DNA from: Hordeum vulgare subsp. vulgare
Lineage: Eukaryota; Streptophyta; Magnoliopsida; Poales; Poaceae
Reading direction: 5' to 3'
Assembly: GCF_904849725.1 (NCBI RefSeq)
Contig: NC_058521.1
Location: 345,944,638-346,008,637, forward strand
Length of the DNA stretch: 64,000 bases
Both the position numbers and the translations under genes were made by a program. Shown here piece by piece: positions 1 through 11,044 of the stretch. The notes under the pieces are model-generated. The model did not search any database, was not told the DNA's origin, and saw only the letters and a program-made list of their open reading frames with translations. How positions within the stretch are numbered: the stretch's first letter is position 1; every line of letters begins with the position of its first letter.

Positions 1-685
1 TCATAAATCCACAATTCATCGGATCTCGACAAACACACCGCAAAAGAAGATTACATCGGATAGATCTCCATGAAGATCATGGAGAACTTTGTACTGAAGA
101 TCCAAGAGAGAGAAGAAGCCATCTAGCTACTAGCTATGGACCCGTAGGTCTATGGTGAACTACTCACGCATCATCGGAGAGGTCATGGTGTTGATGAAGA
201 AGCCCTCCATATCCAAATCCCCCCTTCGGCAGGGCACCAGAACGTGCCGTAGATGGGATCTTGCGGAGACAGAAGCTTGCGGCGGCGGAAAAGTACTTTT
301 GATGATCTCCTGATTTTTTCTGGAATTTTTGGGAATATATAGGCAAAAGACCTAGGGCAGAGGTGGCCGAGGGAGCCCACAAGTCTGGGAGGCGCGGCCC
401 CCTGGTGGCTTGTGGGGTCACTGGTGGCCCCCTTCCTTGGTTGTCAATACCCCGATCGTCTTTGGTTTCAGAAAAAATCTTTTTGGAAGTTTCGTTCCCT
501 TTGGACTCCATTTAAAATCCTCCTCTAAAAAGGGTCAAAAACACGGAAAAAACAGGAACTGGCACTTGGCACTGAGTTAATAAGTTAGTCCCAAAAAAGA
601 TATAAAAGGCATACAAAACATCCGAAGTTTGACAAGATAATAGCATGAAACCATCAAAAATTATAGATACGTTGGGGACGTATCA
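1..685 (-). repeat. 3' LTR of element A (partial)
   Basis: The first 685 bases repeat the upper part of the LTR at 4314-5901, including the terminal gatacgtt-gg-gacgtatca, the TATA-like box and the CACAAG/CTTGTGG inverted arms (376-417). It is cut by the window edge. The ORFs visible across it overlap the promoter and leader and are not genes. Confidence 0.92.
331..344 (-). promoter_or_regulatory. TATA-like box in 3' LTR of element A
   Basis: On the minus strand the sequence reads GCCTATATATTCCC. The same box sits at the same place in the 5' LTR (5532-5545) and in both LTRs of element B, just downstream of a conserved inverted repeat. It is the expected position for the LTR polymerase II promoter; the start site is not shown by sequence alone. 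Confidence 0.6.
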
Positions 686-3325
686 AGCATCCCCAACCTT
701 AACACCTGCTCGTCCTCGATTAGGGAAGTGATAAAGACTGAATTTTTGATGTGGAATGGTACCTAGCATAGTTGTCCTTTGTAACTTCTTTCGTGTGACA
801 TGAATTTTCAGATCCGTAAGATTCAAAACAATAGTTTGCTATTGACATGAAAACAATAATACATCAAGCAAACTAGCAAGGTAATCATGGACTTTCGAAA
901 TAACAAGGCCGAAGAAAGTTATCCCTACAAAATCATATAGTCTGGCTATGCTCCATCATCCTCACACAACTAATTTAAATCATGCCAACCCCGGTATTGG
1001 CCAAGTAATTGTTTTCGCACTCTTACTTTCTCAAACTTTTTATAACTATCACGCAATACATGAGCGTGAGCCACGGATATAGCACTATAGGTGGAATAGA
1101 GTGAGGTGGTGGTTGTGAGGTAAAAAGGGAGAAGATGGTCACATTGACTCGGCGAATCAAAGGGCTATGGAGATGCCCATTAATAGATATCAATGTGAAT
1201 GAGTAGGGATTGCCATACAAAGGATGCACTAGAGATATAAGTATGTGAAAGCTCAAAAGGACAATTAGTGGGTCTGCATCCAACTTGCCTGCTCACGAAG
1301 ACCTAGGGAAATTTGAGGAAGCCCATCATTGGAATATACAAGCCAAGTTATATAATAAATATTCCCACTAGCATATGGTGGTGATGAAACAAGAGGCTCT
1401 CAATCATGAAGAACATGGTGCTATTGTGAAGCACAAGTGTGGAAAAAGATAGTAGCATTGTCCCTTCTCTCTTTTTCTCTCTCTTTTTTTTATTTGGGCT
1501 CTTGGGCCCCTTTTTTTATTTCCTCACATGGGACAATGCTCTAATAATGATGATCATCACACTTTTATTTACTCACAACTCAAAGCTCAGAACGATGATG
1601 ACTCTATAGGTAATGACTCCGACAGTGTACCGGGATGTGCAACGATCTAGCTTGGCGTATGACGTTGAAACATCACGCTAGCTATCTTACGATCATGCAA
1701 TGGAAATATTAGAGTGACGGCACAAGTCATTGGACGGAACAGTGGTAGTTGCATGGCAATATATCTCGGAATGGCAATGAAAATGCCATAGTAGGTAGGT
1801 ATGGTGGCTGTACTGAGGAAGGCATATGGTGGGTTTGTGCACCGGCGAAAATTGCGCGGCACTAGAGAGGCTAGCAATGGTGGAAGGTGAAAGTGCATCT
1901 ATACCACTGACTCACATTAGTCATGAAGAACTCACATACTTGTTGCGAAAGTTTGTATTAGTAATCGAAACAAAGTGCTAAACGCATACTCCTAGGGAAG
2001 GGTTGGTAGGTGTTAACCATCGCGCGATCCCGACCTCAACACAAAGGATGACACTCAATAGATCAATTATGCTCCGACTTCCTAACATAGCGGTTCACCA
2101 TACGTACATGCTACGGGAATCACTAACTTCAACACAAGTATTTGTAGATTCACAACACCCTACTAACATAACTCTTAATATTACCAAATCCACGTCTCAA
2201 AACTAATTGAGAGGAATCAAAACTTCTCTTTCTACTCAATGGACATGAAGATGGAGGTTTTTGTATCCTCTTTGGGTACCTATCACCTCTAGGACTACTA
2301 TCATAGCACAAGCCAACTACCAAGTCACACACTGCCGTGCTCTAAAAGATCTAAGTGGAGCACATAGAGCAAAATGGTCTAGCTCAAAAGATATAAGTGA
2401 AGCACAATGAGCATTCTAGCAAAATCACGATGAGTGCATGTCTCTCTCAAAAGGTGTGTAGGAAGGATGATTGTGACACAAAAAAAAGAAAAGACTCCTA
2501 CGATACAAGACGCTCCAAGCAAAACCCATATCATGTGGTGAATAAAAATATAGCTCCAAGTTACCGATGGATTGAAGACGAAAGAGGGGATGCCTTCCCG
2601 GGGAATCCCCAAGCTTAGACTTTTTGGTGTCCTTCAATTTGGCTTGGGATGCCTTTGGCATCCCCAAGCTTGAGCTCTTTCCACTCCTTATCTCTTTGTC
2701 CATGAGAACATCACCCAAAACTTGAAAACTTCACAACACAAAACATAAACAGAAACTCGTGATATCATTAGCACAAGAAAACAAACTACCACCTCTTTAG
2801 GTACTGTAGCAATCTTGATTTCTATTTATATTGGTGTTAGATTATTGTATTCTCACTTTTCCATGGCTAGTACCCCCGATACTAACCATAGTTTCATCAA
2901 AACAAGCAACCAACTCAACAAAAACAGAATCTGTCAAAAACAGACCAGTCTGTAGCAATCTGTATACTTCGTATACTTCTGGTACCTCAAAAATTCTGAA
3001 CAATTAGGACTATTTGGGAAAAAGGCATATAAACCAGAAGCAAAAAGAATCAACTCAAAATCTCTTTCTGTATAAAAATGAAAAATAATCTCGTGAGCGA
3101 AAAGTTTCTGTCTTTTCCAGGAGGATCAAACAACCATCACCAAGACTAGTCATAAAGGTTTTGCTTGGCTCAAACACAAAAATAAACACAAAAAACACAA
3201 TCATAACAGAATTATGATGGTGTGGACGCAACAAAACAGAAAGAAAAAGATAAATTCATTGGCTTTCCTCCCAACAAGCGCTATTGTTTAACGCCCTTAG
3301 CTAGGCATTGATAATTCAATGATGC
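686..3325 (-). other. Non-coding 3' half of element A interior
   Basis: About 2.6 kb without a credible ORF lies between the element's single ORF and the 3' LTR. It is similar along its length to 27228-29899 of element B, for example in the polypurine region beside the LTR, the block around 1640-1900 (B: 28160-28420) and the block 2700-3300. The polypurine tract for plus-strand priming is the minus-strand run ending at 686 (GGTTGGGGATGC). Copies of AAGCTTGGGG also occur internally at 2607-2616 and 2662-2671. Function of the block is unknown; its retention in two pol-less elements suggests structural or packaging roles. Confidence 0.75.
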
Positions 3326-4066
3326 TCACACAAAAGACAAGAATTGAAGCACAACGAGAGCATCATGAAGCATGTGAAAATCACATATAAGTCTAACATA
3401 CTTACTATTCATAGGCATTTTATAGGAAAACAAATTGTCAAGACAACCAATAGTTACCATATGCAAGGAAAAAGAAAGAGACAATATCAAGCTCAACAAA
3501 ACGAGAGGTAATTTAGTGACATGAAAGTTTCTATCACAATATTTTCTTCTCTCATTACATGTGGGATCATAATCAAATTCAACAATATAACTATCACAAA
3601 GGATATTCTTTTCATGATCCATATGCATGCAAAGTTGATGCTCTTCAAAAATAGTGGGATTATCATCAACTAAAATCATGACTTCTCCAATCCCATTTTC
3701 AATATTGTTGCAAATATCATAATCATCATGAGGCTTAAATTTTTTTTCAAGATCATAAGAAAAATCATTACCCCAATCATTATCGTTGCAACAAGTAGTG
3801 TACATAGAAAAACTAGCATCCCCAAGCTTAGGGTTTTGCATATTTTTAGCGTGATTGACACTAGGATTTATAGTGAAACCATTGCAATCATGCTTTTCAT
3901 TCAAGGAGCCCTCGTGAATCACTTCATGAATTTCTTCATCACGACTTTCAGATTCACGCATCTCAAGAAAAACTCCATAAAGATAGTCAAGTGCACTCAA
4001 CTCACTAGCAATTGGAACAACATAATTGGATCTCTTAAAGAGATTAGCAAGTGGATGAGCATCCAT
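3326..4066 (-). CDS. Element A single ORF, 246 aa, unknown function
   Basis: An uninterrupted 246-codon reading frame starts with ATG at 4066, about 220 bases after the primer site, where gag normally begins. The protein is acidic in the middle (residues about 35-60 and 100-165, rich in D, E and N) and has a 22-residue hydrophobic stretch at about 186-208 (L, V, I, S) that could be a membrane segment, followed by a short tail. I do not recognise a gag, protease or zinc knuckle in it. It fills the same slot as the gag-like ORF of element B but does not resemble it. It could be a diverged gag relic or an accessory protein. That it is open while the element lacks pol is the main reason to list it; a chance ORF cannot be excluded. 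Confidence 0.5.
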   Translation of the reverse strand: MDAHPLANLFKRSNYVVPIASELSALDYLYGVFLEMRESESRDEEIHEVIHEGSLNEKHDCNGFTINPSVNHAKNMQNPKLGDASFSMYTTCCNDNDWGNDFSYDLEKKFKPHDDYDICNNIENGIGEVMILVDDNPTIFEEHQLCMHMDHEKNILCDSYIVEFDYDPTCNERRKYCDRNFHVTKLPLVLLSLILSLSFSLHMVTIGCLDNLFSYKMPMNSKYVRLICDFHMLHDALVVLQFLSFV

Positions 4067-4285
4067 ATCAATAGATTTTCAGCAAGGGAAGATGCAAGCA
4101 TATTGAAGGCACATGGCAACAAAAGCGAACAGAAAGCAAGAGAAAGAAAAGGGCGAACGAAAAAGGCAAATTTTCTTGTAAATTTTTCTTTTACAGAAGT
4201 GGGGGAGAGGAAAACGAGAGGCAAAAAAATTAAATGCAAGAGATGAGTTTGCGACACTTACTTGGATGAGTTCTTGACTTGATCC

Positions 4286-4303
4286 TCCCCGGCAACGGCG
4301 CCA
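4286..4303 (-). other. tRNA-Asp primer-binding site of element A
   Basis: The 18 bases TCCCCGGCAACGGCGCCA on the plus strand equal the 3' end of plant tRNA-Asp(GUC) with CCA. On the element strand this is a perfect primer site, 10 bases inside the 5' LTR. It is not a tRNA gene; only the acceptor-side tail is present. Confidence 0.9.
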
Positions 4304-4391
4304 GAAATCCTTCTGCTACTTCTCAAACAACAGCGCCAGAAATTGACACGTTGACGGAGACTTGCTTGCGTTGGTTTTTCCCGTGAAGAGG

Positions 4392-4496
4392 AAGTATTTC
4401 CCTCAGTTTGAGAACCAAGGTATAAATCCCGTGAAGGGTGATGCAGCATGGGAGCAGTAAGTATTTCCCTCAGTTTGAGAACCAAGGTATAAATCC
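4392..4496 (-). repeat. 38-bp direct repeat inside 5' LTR of A
   Basis: The same 38 bases (starting aagtatttccctcag) occur at 4392-4429 and 4459-4496 with a 29-base spacer. Elements B LTRs have this segment once. It is a local duplication in this LTR near its end; whether the other LTR of A has it lies outside the window. Confidence 0.9.
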
Positions 4497-5531
4497 AGTA
4501 GGAGAATCTCGTCACGTCCAGAGTACCTGCGCAAATATAAACAAGCTTGCACCCAACGCTATAAAGGGGTTCTCAATCCCTTCAATATTGAGTGCAAAGT
4601 GAGATCTGAAGGCGGAAAGTGCAACGAAGTAAAAGAGTAAGGCTGAAAATATGGTGTGAAATAGACCCGGGGGCCATAGTGTTCACTAGAGGCTTCTCCC
4701 CAAATAGCAAATATTACGATAGGTGAACAAACTACTGTCGAGCAATTGATAGAACCGCGCAAAGTCATGACAATATCTAAGGCAATGATCATACATATAG
4801 GCATCACGTCCGAGACAAGTAGATTGATACTTTCTGCATCTACTACTATTACTCCACACATTGACCGCTATCCATCATGCATCTAGTGTATTGAGTTCAT
4901 AACGAACAGAGTAACGCCTTAAGCAAGATGACATGATGTAGAGGGATAAACTCAGACAAATGATGAAAACCCCATATTTTTACCCTTGATGGCAACAACA
5001 CGATGCGTGCCTCGCTACCCCTTCTGTCACTGGGTGAGGTCACCGCACGGTATGAACCCAAAACCAAGCACTTCTCCCATTGCAAGAATCATAGATCAAG
5101 CTGGCCAAACAAAACCCACAACTCGAAGAGAATTACAAGGATATGAAATCATGCATATAAGAGATCAGAAGAAACTCAAATAAGATTCATAGATAATCTG
5201 ATCATAAATCCACAATTCAGCGGATCTCGACAAACACACCGCAAAAGAAGATTACATCGAATAGATCTCCATGAAGATCATGGAGAACTTTGTATTGAAG
5301 ATCCAAGAGAGAGAAGAAGCCATCTAGCTACTAGCTATGGCCCCATAGGTCTATGGCGAACTACTCACGCATCGTCGGAGAGGTCATGGTGTTGATGAAT
5401 AAGCCCTCCGTATCTGAATCCCCCCCTCCGGCAGGGCACCAGAACGTGCCCAAGATGGGATCTTGCGGAGACAAAAGCTTGCGGCGGCGGAAAAGTACTT
5501 TCGATGATCTCCTTATTTTTTCTGGAATTTT

Positions 5532-5545
5532 TGGGAATATATAGG
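5532..5545 (-). promoter_or_regulatory. TATA-like box in 5' LTR of element A
   Basis: Minus-strand GCCTATATATTCCC, identical to the box in the 3' LTR. It lies about 30-90 bases downstream (element strand) of the CACAAGCC/GGCTTGTG inverted arms, the expected promoter of the element's genomic RNA. Confidence 0.6.
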
Positions 5546-5901
5546 CGAAAGACCTAGGGAAGAGGTGGCCCAGGGAGCCCACAAGCCTGGGAGGTGTGGG
5601 CCCCCCTCGCTGCGGCTAGGGGGCTTGTGGGGTCCCTGGTGACCCACTGCCTTGGTTCTCAAGTCCCCCGATCGTCTTCTTTTTCGGAAAAAATATTTTT
5701 GGAAGTTTCGTTCCGTTTGGACTCCATTTAAGATCCTCCTCTGAAAAGGGTCAAAAACACGGAAAAAATAGGAACTGGCACTTGGCACTGAGTTAATAAG
5801 TTTTTCCCAACAAAGATATAAAAGGCATACAAAACATCCAAAGTTTGACAAGATAATAGCATGAAACCATAAAAAATTATAGATACGTTGGAGACGTATC
5901 A

Positions 5902-6418
5902 AACCGCAAGGTGAATAAGGAAGGAGCACCCGTAGGACCACCTGGTTTTGCTTTCCAAGGAGGAATACCACCGCTTCAGGCCACTCCTCTCTAGAGTCGT
6001 CGCTTGACCGTGGAAGAGTACACTGAACTCTTCGCTACCTCGCCAACCAAGAGACGTGATGATGGTCCGCTTCCTTCCCCTACTCCTTCAAAGAAGGGAA
6101 GCACTAATGAAGATGAAGATGAAGACGAAGACGAAGATCCCGCAGAACCCGCTTATGAGACCGGCAGTCGGCCGCTTAGCTCTAGCAACATAGGCAATTA
6201 GGACGTACCCCAAGCGTAGGAGTTCTTGTATCGGTTTGTATGAACCCCAAATGTTGTGTAAGCTTGTTGGATGCAAGTCGCATTCTACCTTAGGCAGCTT
6301 GTGAGAGACTACATCGCTTGTTTTCAAATTAATGCAGTAGTTATTTTCAAAACCATTGGCTTAAAAAAATCACACTAGCACAACAACAGACCCCCTCTTT
6401 ACTGGAATATCATCCCTT
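5902..6418 (+). other. Unassigned segment with acidic ORF relic between element A and the C gag
   Basis: From about 5905 to 6201 one frame is open except for a TAG at about 5992. It encodes a Pro/Gly-rich start, a basic patch and an Asp/Glu repeat run (GAAGAT-type codons at 6100-6137), and stops at 6199-6201. The following 200 bases look like untranslated DNA. I do not recognise the protein. It could be a gag leader of C, or the tail of an older sequence into which C inserted. No LTR end or primer site was found here. Confidence 0.4.
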
Positions 6419-7660
6419 ATGATTTCAGCCAGTTCGGCAAATTCACCAGTCTACTCCCCTGACAGGATGGTGAATGCAACTCGCAGCAACATCTTCGGCA
6501 ACCCTGGCTCTGCCTCTTCAGGACAGCAGCAGGGAACCGTAGGGGAAGCTCAAGCTGGAAATCACCACGAGCAACAAGACGATGTCCCACCGCAACCGCC
6601 TCCTCCTGAAAGCTTGACTATGGCTCAGTTCCATCAAGCTCTTCAAGAGTGGCATCAAGAAAACAATGCCACTATTCAAAAGTTGGCTCAAACCTTGGTG
6701 AACAACCCACCGCAGAACGGGAATGGTAATGGTCGATCAACTCTCTCTGAGTTTATGCGAACTACGCCACCCATATTCACGGAGATGACTGAACCATTGG
6801 ATGCCGATGACTAGATCCGTACTATCGAGGACCTCCTCGGCCTGATCAAGTGCACTGATGACCATGATAAAGTTCTCTATGCTTCTCATTGTCTCTGAGG
6901 CATGGCCAGAGCTTGGTGGGATGGATTCCAGATCATACGAGCAGGGCAAGTCATCACTTGGGCTGTGTTCAAAGATGGATTCCGTGCTGCTCACATTCCT
7001 CCTGGAATGATGACCGTTAAGAAGCGGGAGTTCCGAGCCTTAAGGCAAGGCAGTGGATCTGTCAAGGAATATTTGCAGAAGTTCAACCTCCTATCAAGGT
7101 ACCCACCTGAAGACGTCAGCTCTGAGGCCGCCAAAGTGGAACGATTTATGGAAGGACTGCAGCAGTCCCTTCAGTATCAGCTGGTTGTTTGCGAATGCCA
7201 GACCTTCAGGGATCTAGTTAATAAGACCCTTATGTTGGAAGACAAGCGTCGTGCCATGGAGGACACCCGTAAGAGCAAGCTAATAGGTAATGGAGGACCG
7301 AGTAACACGAATCCACGAACATGGCAGTGAGCTCCAGCAAGGCCCAACTATCAGCAGCAACAGTACAAGTATCCAACATTTCGCCAGAATTACAAGCCTC
7401 AGGAGCAAGTCAACGCCAAGCTAGAAAACAATTCGCCGAATAACGGTGGAGTGAAGAACAATCTTCCAGCGCAAGTTACCTGTTTGGGATGTGGACAAAC
7501 AGGGCACTATTCCAGGCACTGCCCCAACAAGAAACCCGATGCTTCGTGCCCCAATGCGCCAAATCCAGGCCAAGGAGCACCAGGCAGAAATCAGGCTCTC
7601 CGCAATCAGCAGTATCATAGCAAGGGGCGGATTAATCATATTTCCACAGAAGAGGCATAG
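6419..7660 (+). pseudogene. gag: gag pseudogene of element C (capsid and zinc knuckle)
   Basis: Gag packages the element RNA in cytoplasmic particles. The N-terminal part (6419-6814) is Gln/Pro-rich and ends in a TAG where a Trp is expected (6812). The capsid-like part resumes at 6902 and runs to 7330, with typical helices and the SVKEYLQKFN-like segment. A nucleocapsid knuckle C-x2-C-x4-H-x4-C is intact at 7481-7522. Further stops occur near 6898 and 7328. The gene is clearly broken, but each domain is easy to read. Confidence 0.85.
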
Positions 7661-8060
7661 GAAGACCCGGACTGCATTCTGGGTACGTTCCTCATCAACT
7701 CTACCCTAGCAACAGTATTGTTTGATTGTGGTGCTTCGCATTCTTTTATTACACTAAAGTTTGCGGAAAAATGTGGTTTAGAACCTACCTTCCTTCGTGG
7801 GCATAGGGCAATTCAAACCCCGAGAGAAGTTTTGAGGACCAACCTAGGGTGTAGGAAGGTCGGGATAGTTATCAATGGGACGAGCTTCTCAACAGATCTC
7901 ATTGTGCTTAAGTCACAAGGCTTAGAAGTAATTCTCGGCATGGATTGGTTGGCCAAGCATCAAAGCATCTTGGACTGTGCCAACAGGGACATTACCATGA
8001 CAAGTGACCAAGGGGTCAAAGTCAAGTATGTCTCTAAGCCAGTACCTGCTCGAGTATCAC
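7661..8060 (+). pseudogene. pro: Aspartic protease region of element C
   Basis: The segment beginning near 7718 reads FDCGASHSFI, where the Asp is the catalytic residue of retroelement proteases (usual form D-S/T-G, here D-C-G as often in chromoviruses). A second landmark, VILGMDWL, is at about 7930-7950. The enzyme cleaves the Gag-Pol polyprotein. This part is open in the same frame as the following RT start (to 8317), so gag and pol were probably one polyprotein before decay. Confidence 0.82.
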
Positions 8061-8812
8061 GGGTTAAGAGCGTGTCAAAAGAAGGACTCGATCGAGTGCC
8101 AATAGTCTGTGAATACCCAGACGTCTTTCCTGATGAGCTACTAGGGATACCTCCTGACCGAGACATCGAGTTCATCATAGAGCTCATGCCCGGATCAAGG
8201 CCTATCTATAAGAAGCCTTACAGGACGGGATCCGAAGAGTTAGCAGAGTTGAAGAAGCAACTGGATGAGCAACTCAGGAAAGGGTTTATACGTCCAAGTG
8301 CGTCACCTTGGGGATAACATGTTCTGTTCGTGTACAAGAAGGATGGGACCATCAGACTCTGCGTCAATTACCGATCTCTCAATGAGGTCACGATGAAGTA
8401 CAAGTACCCACTCCCCAAGATTGAAGACTTGTTCAAGCAGCTAAATGGAGCTACGGTATTCTCCAAGATCGACATCCGATCTGGATATTACCAACTGAAG
8501 ATCTCACCCGAAGACATACCCAAGACTGCATTCGTGACCCGGTACGGTCTGTACGAATGCACTGTCATGTCTTTTGGGTTGACTAATGCCCCATCTTACT
8601 TCATGTACCTCATGAATAAGGTATTCATGGAATACATGGACAAGTTTGTCGTCGTGTTCATTGATGACATATTAATCTTTTCCAAGTCCGAAGAAGAGCA
8701 TGAGCAAAACGTGAGGTTGGTATTGGAGAAGCTTCGAGAGCACCAACTTAATGCCAAGTTCAGTAAATGCCAATTTTGGCTGAACGAAGTCGGATTCTGG
8801 GGCATACAATGA
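8061..8812 (+). pseudogene. pol: Reverse transcriptase domain of element C
   Basis: The RT copies genomic RNA to cDNA. A single stop (about 8317, TAA after the SPWG motif) splits the domain. After it come the conserved blocks: [22 protein letters not shown], the AFVTRYG block and the catalytic FIDDILIFS with Asp-Asp at 8663-8668. The domain is otherwise near complete and ends at a frame break near 8812. The catalytic aspartates survive, but the polyprotein is not continuous. Confidence 0.9.
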
Positions 8813-9440
8813 CATCAAGTGGACTGGCAGTTGATCCCTCCAAGATTACTACGGTAACCAACTAGGAATCGCCAATTGACGTGAAGGAAGTCAGGAGCTT
8901 CCTCGAACTCGCGGGATATTACCGCAAGTTCGTAAAAGGATTCTCCCGCATCGCTCGACCCATGACTTAGTTGTTGAAGAAAGGCAAAAAGTTCGAATGG
9001 ACGCCGGAATGTGAAGCAAGCTTCCAAGAATTAAAGAAGAGACTAACCACTGCCCCGGTATTGGCCACTCCAGATATCAGCAAGGAATTTGTGATATATT
9101 GTGATGCCTCCAGAACCGGACTCGATGGGGTTCTAATGCAGGATGACATAGTCGTGGCATACCTTTCACGGCAACTGCGCCAGCATGAGGAAAACTATGC
9201 CACCCATGATCTCGAGTTGGCAGCCGTAGTGCATGCTATGAAGACATGACGACATTACCTTCTGGGTAAGCGATGTGAAATATACACCGACCACAAAAGT
9301 CTGAAGTATATCTTCATCCAAAGGGAATTGAATATGAGGCAACGAAGATGTTTAGAGTTAATCAAAGACTACGACCTCAGCATTCAGTATTGCCCCGGTA
9401 AGGCCAATGTAGTGGCTGATGCCTTAAGCCGGAAGACCAG
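8813..9440 (+). pseudogene. pol: RNase H region of element C
   Basis: RNase H degrades the RNA of the RNA-DNA hybrid. After the connection region (8815-8970, two stops and a shift), the frame from 8971 encodes [14 protein letters not shown] (first catalytic Asp), a [10 protein letters not shown] block (catalytic Glu area) and, after a TGA at about 9247, [10 protein letters not shown] (catalytic Asp). It ends at the ADALSRK motif near 9435 that closes Gypsy RNase H domains. Confidence 0.87.
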
Positions 9441-10400
9441 CACCTTGAACGTTATGCTCATGGAAAGACAGCCCGCCTTATATGAAGAATTGGAGAACTT
9501 TGGGTTGGAACTAGTGGAATCAGGATTCCTAGATAACCTCGAAGTCAAACCAACGCTGGTAGACGACATCAAGGAGGCCAAGAAGGGTCATAAGAGCATT
9601 GAAGGCATCAGGAAGAAGATTCAAGAAGGCAAGGCCCCAGTATTCTCAGTGGATGAACAAGGAGTGGTGTGGTTTGGGAAACGTTTATGCATACCCAACA
9701 AGGCTGAACTCAAGGACTTAATCCTATAGGAAGCACACGTTACACCCTACTCTATTCACCCCGGTGGTACCAAGATGTATCAAGACCTCCGAGAAAGATT
9801 TTGGTGGCATGGCATGAAGAGGGTAATAGCGTCTTATGTTTCCAAGTGTGACGTGTGCCAACAAGTCAAGGCTATACATCAGCGACCCGCAGGACTGCTA
9901 CAACCTCTCAAGGTGCCAGAATGGAAGTGGGACAATATAGGCATGGACTTGGTTACCACCTTACCAAGGTCTACTAGGGGCCATGACTCTATATGGGTCA
10001 TTGTCGACCATTTGACCAAAGTGGCCCATTTCATCCCTGTCAACACCACTTATGATGGGAACTAGTTGGATAGTCTCTATATTGAGCGTATTGTAAGCCT
10101 TTATGGAGTTCCCAAGGAGATTGTATCTGACCGAGGCACGCAGTTCACCTCAAGGTTTTGAAAAAAGTTCCAAGAAGCCCTCGGAACCAAGCTCTCCTTC
10201 AACACCACTTTCCACCCGCAAACGGGCGGTCACACGGAAAGAGTAAATCATATACTCGAAGATATGCTCCACGCATGCGTCTTGGCGCATGCATCCAAAT
10301 GGGAATACTGCCAGCCGTTCGCTGAGTTTTCATACAACAACAACTACCAGTCCAGTCTCCACATGGCCCCGTTTGAAGTATTGTACGGATGAAAGTGCCA
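9441..10400 (+). pseudogene. pol: Integrase region of element C
   Basis: The integrase joins cDNA to chromosomal DNA. A His-His-Cys-Cys zinc site lies at about 9735-9870 (the two His before MYQDL, then C-D-V-C-Q). The catalytic triad is visible: Asp in IGMDLV (about 9945), Asp in VSDRGTQF (about 10130) and Glu in HTERVN (about 10240). Stops at 9727, 10063, 10159 and 10390 break the frame. The domain sequence is otherwise typical for chromoviruses. Confidence 0.87.
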
Positions 10401-11001
10401 CACCCCGCTTAACTGGTCTGAAACCGGTGAATGGCTAATTTTCAGACCAGAAATTTTTCACAAGGCAGAAGAGAAGGTGCAACTGGTCTAGAGAATCTAA
10501 AAGCAGCCAAGTCGCGACAAAAGAGTTATGCGGATTCTCGCCGCAGGGATGTGGAGTTCCTTCCCGGAGACCTGGTGTACATCCGTGTCACACCTCTCAA
10601 AGGAACCAAGCATTTCCACGTTAAAGGGAAACTCGCTCCAAGGTTCATTGGACCTTTTAAGATCACGGCAAGGCGTTCGAGAAGTTGCTTATCAATTGGA
10701 GCTACCTCCGGAACTTTCAGGTGTGCACAACGTCTTCCATGTGTCACAACTTCGGAAGTGTCTTCAAGCGCCAAGTCGTCCCGATCTTTGCAAGGACATT
10801 GACCACCAGGCCATTGACCTTCAGCGTGATCTCACCTACCGCGAGAGGCCGATCCGCATTCTGGATGAAGCAGATCGTTTCACCAGAAGCCGCACCATGA
10901 AGTATTTCAAGGTTCAATGGAGCAACCACACCGAAGCCGAAGCTACATGGGAGCATGAAGACTATCTCCGATCTGAGTTCCTAGATCTTTTTAGCACTTA
11001 G
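10401..11001 (+). pseudogene. pol: Integrase C-terminus and chromodomain of element C
   Basis: After frame changes near 10420 and 10530-10660, the frame 10528-11001 is open to the natural stop. Its last 55 residues (about 10840-11001) form a chromodomain-like fold: RPIRILDE, FKVQWSN and ATWEHEDYL with the conserved Trp and acidic residues. In chromoviruses this module guides integration to modified histones. The stop is 43 bases before the 3' LTR, with a weak purine stretch (aagcgggatagg) as the polypurine tract between them. Confidence 0.85.
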
Positions 11002-11044
11002 CTTAGTAATCTCGGGGACGAGATTATTGTAAGCGGGATAGGTC

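Larger units (their letters stand above)
1..5901 (-). mobile_element. Element A: non-autonomous Athila-like Gypsy LTR retrotransposon (5' complete, 3' LTR cut by window start)
   Basis: Read on the minus strand the element runs from a 5' LTR (4314-5901) through a primer site, one ORF and a 2.6-kb non-coding stretch to a 3' LTR that leaves the window at base 1. LTR ends at 685 and 5901 show the same inverted start (gatacgt-t-ggRgacgtatca). The primer site matches the 3' end of plant tRNA-Asp, a trait of the Athila lineage. No reverse transcriptase, RNase H or integrase is present, so it would depend on enzymes made elsewhere. It inserted next to or into the leader of element C; the base pairs after 5901 (aaccg) are the candidate target duplication, but the other flank is outside. 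The look is that of Sabrina/WHAM-type Triticeae families; the exact family is not confirmed. Confidence 0.9.
4314..5901 (-). repeat. 5' LTR of element A
   Basis: The 1588-bp LTR runs, on the element strand, from TGATACGTCTCCAACG at 5901 to GAAGTAGCA at 4314, directly before the primer site. It matches the LTRs of element B (25682-27227, 30833-32384) over nearly the whole length. It carries a TATA-like box at 5532-5545 and the inverted arms around 5576-5630. It is slightly longer than the B LTRs partly because of an internal tandem duplication at 4392-4496. Confidence 0.93.

Noticed and set aside
164..511. 115-codon frame across the A LTR (and similar frames at 5361-5582, 5513-5971, 26692-27006)
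   Set aside because: Overlaps the TATA box and leader of the LTR; repeated in each LTR copy only because the LTR is repeated.
3676..4257. Overlapping frames at 3676-3861, 3728-4246 and 3997-4257
   Set aside because: Shadows of the 246-codon frame or of the leader of element A.
4286..4303. Possible tRNA-Asp gene
   Set aside because: Only the 18-base 3' tail is present, next to an LTR end; no D-arm or anticodon arm. It is a primer-binding site. The same holds for 30805-30822 and 39525-39542.
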